A program made the translations under genes and the position numbers. The notes under the pieces were generated by a model, which was given only the letters and a program-made list of their open reading frames with translations, had not been told where the DNA came from and searched no databases. From Strongylocentrotus purpuratus (Eukaryota > Echinodermata > Echinoidea > Camarodonta > Strongylocentrotidae): DNA of 64,000 nt. Location: assembly GCF_000002235.5 (NCBI RefSeq), contig NW_022145606.1, positions 49,943,333-50,007,332 on the forward strand, given 5' to 3'. Shown here piece by piece: positions 56,201 through 64,000 of this stretch. The first letter of the stretch is position 1, and the number at the start of each line of letters is the position of its first letter.

Positions 56201-56549
56201 ATTGTTATCAATATCATTCTTTAAAATGTTGTCTCCTTTTTTTCTTTTTTTTTCCAACATGTTTTATTGCGTGAAAGTAGAAAACAGCTAAACTCTTTAT
56301 CAGGTGTCTGACAGAAATCGGAAGTTGTTTGAACCTTCGCAAACTTAGATCACTACTGTAGGCTTAATGTGTGAATCTCTAATCGGCAATTTTGTCATTC
56401 GAACTGAACATTGAAATATCAATATTCGTTTCTCTTCTAAATAACCTAGGAGCTATGCCTAATATATAGTATGGATGCCATGTCGTTGTATTAGCCCCCC
56501 CCCCCCCCCCTTTCCACGAAGAAGAATCAATGTTGTAATGCAATAATAC

Positions 56550-56618
56550 CTGAGCTACTGTGCAGTGGAGTCGCATCGACTTGTTCATGTGGGTCCTGCT
56601 GCTTTGAGAGATATTCAC
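56550..56618 (-). CDS. NLR gene, linker exon between Death and NACHT exons
   Basis: 69 bp, phase 1 to 1, acceptor tcctgtag, donor GTATTA. It encodes EYLSKQQDPHEQVDATPLHS, a hydrophilic linker. It joins the Death exon (phase-1 end) to the NACHT exon (phase-1 start, making GAT at the junction). C tract in the following intron at 56497-56511. Confidence 0.65.
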
Positions 56619-56857
56619 CTACAGGAAATGTATACAGAGTCATTTTCTGATGTTATTTATGCATCCATGGCTCGGGAGAATCGAGCATTAAAACATATTC
56701 TTTTTATTTAGAAACGAATAATGTTTCAATTTCAGAAATCAAACAATACACCTGAATACAGCAAGACTGCTAGACTGATCAAATTTACTTTGAATATAAT
56801 AATCAATCATACAATATAGATAGACTATAGTTCATTCAGTTGCATTTAAGTGTTTAC

Positions 56858-57138
56858 CTTTGGACAATTTTTTCCCCAATCCACCAAGCTCCACATCATG
56901 AAGCTTCCTCGCCAGGATCGATCGTGATTGGCTTGTATCTGCTTGTTTAGTATTCCACTTGATCAGGATATCCTTCATAGCCTCATTGTAATCTTTTAGA
57001 TGAGTTGAGAGAATTGATTGATTTCGATTATGGGAGTACCCCAGGGCGATGCACAGTTCTGAGTAACTAGTATGAGGTATGTCTCTGGAAAGATGAATCA
57101 TCTCGACTTCCTGTAAATATGGTAAAGGCTCCATTGTT
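56858..57138 (-). CDS. NLR gene, Death-domain exon (probable first coding exon)
   Basis: 281 bp on the minus strand, acceptor ccctttgcag, donor GTAAAC, ending in phase 1. AACAATGG at its start gives a good initiation context; ATG at 57134. The protein reads MEPLPYLQEVEMIHLSRDIP, then YSELCIALGYSHNRNQSIL, YNEAMKDILIKW, SRSILARKLHDVELGGL. This is a six-helix Death-fold pattern with the central AxxxxLxxW and the C-terminal LxxxLxxxxLGGL. Death domains recruit downstream signalling partners. If this ATG is the start, an upstream non-coding exon is required because the exon has an acceptor. Otherwise the open frame also runs on in phase 2. Confidence 0.78.
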
Positions 57139-58200
57139 CTGCAAAGGGAATAAACAAAATGCATTGGGTCATCATGGTGACTTAATCGAATCAAGGAGTT
57201 GTTATAGGCGATCAAACAAGACTATTAATTATCAAATAGTCATAACTATTTCAAGAAAGTTAGAAACTTCACAGGGTTTAGATAAACTACATGAATAGTT
57301 TTCCTAAACTAGTTATCCAAAGGTAACTCGAGATGCTTAGGAATAGATTTGTTGGTTGACTTGACTAGACATGGTCGATCATAAATACTATGACAAAAGA
57401 CATAAAACGCCAAATGTTGTCATGGTGTAAAGAGTGTCAACTGTTCCAGGGAGAATGACTGCAGTTAATAATGTGTTGGTACCAAAACTTAATTATTTAT
57501 TTTTTTCACTTCTAGAACCAAACTCGCAAATTATGAAAGACATAAATCTTTATCATTATGCATTTGTATGGGGTAGCAAATCTGACAAAATCTGTAGAGA
57601 ACAAACGTTTCAACTCTACAATAAAGGCCGGGTTTAAACGATTTAATAGACAAAAATCATGCATAATCTTTAAGATATAATGGATTAGAATATTTAACTG
57701 ATTCCCAGGTGCAAAGTTACATGTGGCACAAATTTCATTCATTCTTTTGCCAGACTTATTCTTGTCACTTGTACATTGGTTTTGTTTACCTAAAAGATTT
57801 GACAAACTTGACGCCTGTTTGGAAAGAGATTATCTTAGCTTGGCCTCTCTTGGTTGAACTTTGTATTGATGACATCGCATGTCAACCTCTCTGGAATAAC
57901 TCCCGATTCAAAACGAGCGATAAAGTAGTATATTTGAGGTCTTGGACAGCGGGGCGGAATAGCACAACAAAATGGACACTTCTGGAAAAAGAAGAAGGGG
58001 AGCACTTGCATTGCGACTGATTAGATCTAATTATTTAGATAATCGACAATAGTAAAATTATACTATGAATGCAAGCGAGCGAAGCAGGCGAGTTTGGGGG
58101 AAATTTGAGTAAATGTTGCTTTCAGTCGCTTTAGATTAGAGGCACACGTGAAGGAGGCTATGAATTATCCATTGTTTCTGTGTGAGATGAGGGGTTATGA
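57139..58200. other. Upstream region of the NLR gene; no gene recognised
   Basis: Open frames at 57434-57637 (+), 57512-57805 (-) and 57709-58020 (+) show no domain or convincing splice context. The NLR promoter or its 5' untranslated exon is probably here or further right, but I see no decisive signal. Confidence 0.3.
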
Positions 58201-58269
58201 AGGGTTATAAAAAACATCTTTTCATAGCATGTATACATTCTGCACACTTTGTAAGTAGCAATGTGATAC

Positions 58270-58570
58270 ATAGGTCAAAACGGGTACTTATCAAAAGGCA
58301 GTCATAAAGAAAGGAAAAGAAACTATTTTTTAAAGAAAAAAAGAAAAGGTATTCATTTGAATCGGCACTTATTATAAATGATTTTTGTTCTCCATTTTCA
58401 TAAGGAAAAGTGGCAATTATTAAAAAAGAAAATGTACACATGTCAAAGTAAAAGGGGTAGTTATCTAATATAAAAAGGGACATTTATCAGAGGTGAAAAG
58501 GGGCATTTTAATATATGAAAGGGAAAGGGGCACTTAATACTAGGGAAAAGGCCACTTATTTTTAGGGTTG
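58270..58570. repeat. GTGCCC repeat, copy 3, inverted
   Basis: Reiterations such as AAAGGGGCATTTTAATATATG, AAAGGGGCACTTAATACTAG and AAAAGGGACATTTATCAGAG. On the opposite strand these read like the AAGTGCCCCTTT family at 28560-28745 and 33920-34310. Confidence 0.5.
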
Positions 58571-60240
58571 TCAGAGAATTTTGTAACCAACTTGTACTCG
58601 AAACCCCTGATAACCCTTTTTTCTTTTCCTGGTCACGTAGGATATACGGAATGTTGTGCCCTTAGTATATATAACGATATTCACTTTGCTTGTTGTATAC
58701 AAAGGCTCAGTATCAATCGTGATTTGGATTCATGTTATGAATATAAGAAAAGACTTAGCAGAATATTTATCGTGTTAATGAAAAGATCGTATTAGTAGCA
58801 GAATAAATATTTCAGCTGCTGATACTTTCAAAACTAAAATCGATGTATAGAGGTCGATCAGATGAAATGAGACAAACGAAACAAATGTTAAATATATATT
58901 GTATATGTGAATAAATTAGCTGAGATAACAATGAAATTACCACGTATTTCAAAACTGTAGTCGGCAATTACAATTTCGCTTTTCATCATGACAAATATTA
59001 AATACAAAAATAATGAATAGAATAAAGTATATGTTTTTGCGAACGTTTTCCATATGTTTTCCTCCCCATGTTGGTTCTTTGTATACTTTACGTCTAAACA
59101 CAAACTCTTGACGACTTATCAAAGTATTGTCCGGCTCCAGACTATGGGGGGAATTTGATTGTAGGAAAAGTCAAAAAATATAGTCGTAAAAATATCCGGA
59201 CCACAGAGAACATGAATGTGTCCAGATAACAAGTAATAAAGGGGAAAAAGGAAAGCAAGGAAGAAGAAGAAGGGGAAGGGGAAGAAAAAAGAGCGAGTAT
59301 GGGCCGATGTTCAAATTCAGCTTTCTTTAAAAAAATGAAACCCGATTCTGATGATCGTTTTAATATCTACCATGTGATTGCCATGCTATGTAACATAAAA
59401 TAGTACCACAGTGTCGTTTATTGTAATAAAAATATTCAAAATCAAGAAGAAGGAGAAGAATATTTGTTTCTATCTCTCTCTCTCTCTCTCTGATAAATCC
59501 CTCGAACGGTAGAATTCACCGCGAAGAATCAATGGTAAAACTAATTATTTTAAGTCCCGGCTGAAAGAGTAAAGTGCCACGTCATAGTTTTATTAAAGAG
59601 TAGCAATGGCAAACGATGATATTATCTTAAAAACATTCAGAAAACATTAAAAAAAGAATGAATGAGACAGATATATGACCATGTAAACAAAATATTTGTT
59701 TTCACGTAAATCCTTGAACACTAACTAACCAAGGGAAACTCGGGAAAGATGCAAATAAGGGTTTAGTTGAAGACAATAATGTATACAATATTTCCTGCTG
59801 TTTAGACATTTAATTGAAATAAACAAAAAGCTAAGCCCGGGGCAAAAAAATTGGATTACAGGGCTGTCAAGGTGAGAACATTATTAACAATGTTGACGAT
59901 ACCGTGAGTACACCAAACATTTTTTTCATCATCATTATGCACACGAATGATGCAAACATTCATGTTGAAAATACCTCATTTGCATCATCACTGTAGGAAA
60001 TCTCGTACATCAAGAGATCAGTCAATTACAATAAACCTGTGAAAAAGTACCTTAAAAAGTATTTACTCCATCATCCTTTTTCAACGATTATTTTTATATT
60101 TTTTTCTATTTTAAAGCCCCTCTTCAATGTTGGGAGCCCCGAATTCGCCAAAATTTGGCAAAATGGCAAAATGGCAAAATGGCAAAATGTCACTGTTAAT
60201 AAGCTGTATCATAATGTAAGAGAGGATGTTATTTAAGACG
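58571..60240. other. No gene recognised
   Basis: AT-rich with a GAAGAAG purine tract (59235-59295), a (TC)n run (59472-59492) and a short AAAATGGC reiteration (60158-60188). The block around 59480-59720 is related to 60860-61000 and 62480-62620 (AATCAACCGAGCGGAATC-type words, CACGTCATGGTTTTATTA), so a dispersed family is present in three degenerate copies. Confidence 0.4.
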
Positions 60241-60246
60241 GGGTCT

Positions 60247-60670
60247 GGTCGCTATTCATAAGGACCGCTATTCGTAAGGACCGCTATTCATAAGGACCGC
60301 TATTCACAAGGTGTAACTTCCCGTACTTCCGGGAGCGCTATTGACAATGGGAGAAGAGGGTCATTATTCATAAAGAAATAAGAACCGTGAACCGTATTAG
60401 GATGGCTATTCATAATTAACATTGGGGGGGGTCACTACTCATAAAGACAGCTATTCATAATACGAAATGAGGGTCTCTATTCATAATACGAGGAGAGGGT
60501 CGCTAATCGTAATACGAAATGAGGGTCGCTATTCATATAATGAGGAGAGGGTCGTTGTTCATTTTATGAGTAGAGGGTCGCTCTTCATTATACGAAATGA
60601 GGGTCGCTATTCATAATATGAGTAGAGGGTCGCTATTCACAATACGAAATGAGGGTCGCTATTCATAATT
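60247..60670. repeat. Short tandem repeat GGTCGCTATTCATAATACGA
   Basis: First a 21-bp version (GACCGCTATTCATAAG), then about a dozen 25-27-bp units GAGGGTCGCTATTCATAATACGAAAT with variants. Non-coding. Confidence 0.8.
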
Positions 60671-61670
60671 CAATTTTCTTTCAAATTATTCATCATATTA
60701 CTGATGAATTTATCTTTCATGCGATTGTCATGTGACGGTATGTGAAAATAGTGCCTTAATGTCGTGTATCGTCATCAAAATATTAAAATAGCATTTGAGA
60801 GACGATGAACAAATAAGAATAATAATACATCGCTTGGAAAATATTATTTTATTTCTCTCTCTCCCTCTCTCTGTCTGCTAAACCCACCGAACAGTGGAAT
60901 CAACAGAGCGGAATCAACCGTGACACGAATTATTATGAGTCATATATAGCTGAAAGAGAGAATTGCAACGTCATGGTTGCATTACAGAGTATCGATGGGG
61001 AACTCCTGTTGCTGAAATTGATCAATCTTGACAGTTTCTCATGACCAGTTTAATATATTGGCCAGTAAATATGAAATATAGGGAGCAATATCTGTAAACA
61101 AATGCACTGGAATGTTATCGTGACTTTAAGCCTTTTGGTATCAATTAGCAAAACTTGACTTCTGATTTCAACTGGAGTTATTGGTTCTAAAAAAAGAGAT
61201 TGCTCTATATTCTGCCCCAAATAATCGCCATTTGTTTCTTCATTACATAGCTATACGTACTGTTTACTTCATCATCCTTGTTCTTTTCTTCATTTAATGA
61301 TTTTGTTTATTGTAGTAATTACTGTCTGGAATAGGCTATATAATTTTGTTAAATAGTGGCGTAGAGGGGAGGGGGGGGGGCAAGAGGGCAAGTACATGTT
61401 TCCGACCGTATTTGAATAGACGATGGAAATCCTGGCACTACACCCTACCCGACTCAAATTATCTAAGCAAAATTAAGTTCATGGAATGTTAATGGACTTG
61501 ATGAAAGACTGAACGGAACAAAACAATGTAAACTAAATGTTCCTATCTTTAGGGAGAAACTTATTACAGATATTGTATTTCTAATATAAGTGAGACGCAT
61601 TTATCTTACAGTGAACACATCTCATATAAACGATATGGTGGTGGTGGTTATTTTATCTGACTGCTAAGAA
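60671..61670. other. No gene recognised
   Basis: AT-rich. Contains one copy of the dispersed block shared with 59480-59720 and 62480-62620, a CT run (60855-60880) and a G tract (61367-61380). Confidence 0.35.
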
Positions 61671-61679
61671 AGCATAAAT

Positions 61680-61841
61680 GCTTGCTAGTAAGCAACCAGA
61701 CGGCCGACGGATTTAGGTCCGCTCCGAGGGACCTGGTAATGATGAATAATGCCTTACTAAAAGGCACTAGCGCATCGACTTGGTTTGAACCCGGGTCACT
61801 GGATTACGAGACCACTGCTCTACCAACTGAGCTATCGCGCC
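61680..61841 (-). mobile_element. tRNA-derived SINE
   Basis: On the minus strand from 61841: GGCGCGATAGCTCAGTTGG with an A-box (TAGCTCAGTTGGTAGAGC), an anticodon-like loop CTCGTAA, and a B-box GGGTTCAAACC. This is the internal promoter layout of a tRNA (threonine CGT-like). The anticodon stem does not pair well and there is no proper acceptor closure, so it is a SINE head rather than a tRNA gene. Next come GCGCTAGTGCCTTTTAGTAA and a hairpin-forming CCCTCGGAGCGGACC with CCGTCGGCCG, a body shared by several animal SINE families. The 3' end near 61680 is approximate. Confidence 0.7.
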
Positions 61842-63285
61842 TTCTCTATATAAATAGTCTGTCGGTCAAACAAACTCTAGCAGACTGAGACGAGGATTAG
61901 GAGTCCTCTTTAAACAACCTCTTGTAAAGGGAACTACCATTATTGAAAGAACCTGTAGTGAATATTATGTGGCTGAAGCTCAGTCATACAATTTTCGGCT
62001 TCAGAAATGCCTAATATATCCATTCTAAACTGTTAATTCATCACACACATTGATAACTGGAATAAATATAGAGATATTGGGAAACCTCGAAATAAAAAGA
62101 TAAAATATTGAACGCAAAATCTAGAACAGTTATTATTATGGGATAGCTCAATGCCCATATTAATCAAGATGAATGTGGCTACATCAGACTTTATTCATGT
62201 GATCCATTAGTACACTCTCTACCTAGTGCTTACATTTCAGACACAGCCCCCTCAACGTAGAAACTTGTCGATACAGCAAGTCACTACTAATTACGGAAAA
62301 CAAACATTTCGATCTATCCGCATAACTGCTCAACTCTGAAGATTATTCGGTCAGACAATGGAAACAGTAACTGGTACTGGTAATTTGATCTGCCATGTGA
62401 AAACTATTGGACGGTTTCTTATGAATAGTACCGCAATGTTTAGTGTCATCAAAATATTCAAATAGCCTAGTATAGCGATGATGAACAAATAAGAAGAAAA
62501 CACACACATCGTCGTGCACTCCGAGCAGTGGAATCAACCAAGCGAACTCAACTATAAAATGAATTAGTCTGAGTCATACTTGAAAGAATAAATTACCACG
62601 TCATGGTTTTATTAAATGGTGAACGATTGCTGCTAAAATTCAGCAATGAATGTTGCTGAGATTGCTTTACCTTAATGTAAACATTTTATTTGTACATGTT
62701 ATTCATTCTGTACCAAATAACCAAATACGTTTTGGGAAAGATGCAAATTAGGGTATACTTGAATACAATAATTCATAAAATATTGTTAAGAGATTGAGTA
62801 ACTTTGTCTCACATTCTGGATTTAGCTCATGGTGCAATGATAATTATAAACCTTTTGGTCAGTCAGGAAACCCATGACTATTACAAGCCGATCTCATGTC
62901 TGAATCAATATATTTATGATTGGAAATCAAAATCAAATTTCGGGTTTTCCTAACGGTTTTCCTAACACTACAGTCTATTGGGCAAAACGATTATGGTAAA
63001 AACCGGTCACTTAAACAGATTCTGTTACTTTTATGAGGCACTTTATGATCATTTTAAGCTTATTTTTTGTAGGGCTTTAATATTAAAACATTTCAAAGTC
63101 ACTGATGACACGTAGGGCCCTGCATCTCATATTTAACATGTAAGAAGCACGACACAGAGTGTTCAGCTGCATGTGGCAACTGTAGAGCGTCGGCATGTAC
63201 GTCGTTCATTATGCATACGGTATGCTATAGTATTTTTGACCGAACAAAAATTTGTGTTTAGCGCTTAATTAAACTCAGCCCTTAG
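61842..63285. other. No gene recognised
   Basis: AT-rich. The third copy of the dispersed block lies at about 62480-62760 (GTGGAATCAACC, TACCACGTCATGGTTTTATT, GGGAAAGATGCAAATTAGGG, the last also at 59735). No supported coding sequence. Confidence 0.35.
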
Positions 63286-63612
63286 TCATCAAGAAGCTGA
63301 AATATTGGGAAATATCAAGTTTTGGCAGCCATTTTGGAAAATGGCTGCCATTTAGGCTTTTTGGTCAGATTTAGCTCATTAAAAGAGGTTTCATTGTATT
63401 CCCGGCCCCAGAAAATGTATACTTAGCAATAAAAATCAAACCCCTAAGTCATTTAGAAGCGAAGACATTGGGAAATATCAGGTTTATGGCAACCATTTTG
63501 GAAATTGGCTGCCGTTTCGTCTTTTTGGCCAGGTTTAGCTTCTTGAAATGTGTTACATTTTATTCCTTGCCCCTGAAAATATATGTTTAGCAGTGAAAAT
63601 CAAACCCCTTAA
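63286..63612. repeat. Tandem duplication of about 162 bp
   Basis: ATTGGGAAATATCAAGTTTT, GCAGCCATTTTGGAAAATGG, CTTTTTGGTCAGATTTAGCT and GCAATAAAAATCAAACCCCT recur in order from about 63447. Each unit contains a CAGCCATTTTGGAAAATGGCTG palindrome. Confidence 0.75.
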
Positions 63613-63647
63613 CCCTAACAAGGCCGGGATATTTGAGTTTTAAGTAC

Positions 63648-63683
63648 GGCTGGGGGGGGGGGGGGCATTATGCCCCCCCCCCC
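63648..63683. repeat. G tract / C tract hairpin
   Basis: About 14 G, then CATTATG, then about 12 C: a near-perfect hairpin. It lies right after the tandem duplication. Confidence 0.75.
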
Positions 63684-64000
63684 ATAAGATCTCGGCCGCT
63701 TACGGGCCGATCTCCGCGAAAATTTGCACGCATGTCAAGTAAAGTGTATAGAATACTACGATAATTTTAATTTTTTGAAAATTTCACTCATTTGTATATT
63801 TATGATATAAGGTCATACAAATCACATTTTTACCCATAAATGATATATTATTCATATTTAAGCATTCTTTTTCACTACATATATTCATTAGACCATTTTG
63901 AATAATAATACGACTAAAAAATTGGAAGAGCCAGCTTATTCCTTATGTTATTCCTTGTTTTGTTAATTATTATGTATTTCATTGTTTTTTTAACTTATGT
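63684..64000. other. AT-rich end of window, nothing seen
   Basis: No coding or repeat structure recognised. Confidence 0.4.

Noticed and set aside
57434..58020. Host gene upstream of the NLR on the plus strand
   Set aside because: Short frames without domain, starts or splice context.
61771..61841. A functional tRNA-Thr (CGT) gene
   Set aside because: The anticodon stem does not pair and the 3' part runs into a SINE body rather than an acceptor stem.

Overview
The window looks like nuclear DNA of an invertebrate deuterostome, most likely an echinoderm and probably a sea urchin. The reasons are intron-split genes with GT-AG sites, a Death-NACHT-LRR (NLR) immune receptor gene of the kind expanded in sea urchins, AT-rich non-coding DNA crowded with MITEs, LINE, SINE and LTR elements, and AGATCT/CTAG-rich intron tracts. 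The species assignment is inference from content; no search was possible.

Left end (1-6.6 kb), plus strand: the 3' part of a multi-exon gene. A first visible exon (318-485, SH3/Tudor-like look, not identified) is followed by an array of eight 120-bp exons. All are phase 1-1 and encode a 40-residue acidic proline/glycine-containing repeat. Then come an exon at 4080-4316 and a long terminal exon at 4613-6604 encoding a zinc-binding, DDE-transposase-like protein of a family common in invertebrate genomes. One array exon has lost its splice donor, another has a nonsense codon, and the terminal exon carries one frame change near its end.

Middle (6.6-25 kb): no credible host gene. It holds satellite-like tandem repeats, a 1-kb palindromic Tc1-like element with two opposed transposase fragments, three related Harbinger-type MITE copies, a TA-flanked MITE, an array of long hairpins (17.35-18.34 kb), a cluster of palindromes (24.25-24.67 kb) and many poly-C/poly-G tracts.

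Right half (25-57.1 kb), minus strand: one very large NLR gene. I could trace 14 exons whose reading phases fit end to end: a Death-domain exon (57138-56858), a linker exon (56618-56550), a NACHT exon (52055-50461), then six LRR cassettes of 509-521 bp (phase 0 to 2) separated by five short exons of 37-97 bp (phase 2 to 0). If all are used, this gives about 1,788 codons. Within its introns lie a complete gag-protease-only LTR retrotransposon (39799-44683, plus strand), a LINE 3' remnant, several inverted-repeat elements and a large duplication that copied one LRR cassette with its linker exon and flanks.

Right end (57.2-64 kb): no gene recognised. There are short tandem repeats, a tRNA-derived SINE and a duplicated 160-bp unit. 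The two genes converge. The first exon of the plus-strand gene lies outside the window, and no true terminal exon of the NLR gene was found, although read-through of its last donor gives an immediate stop.
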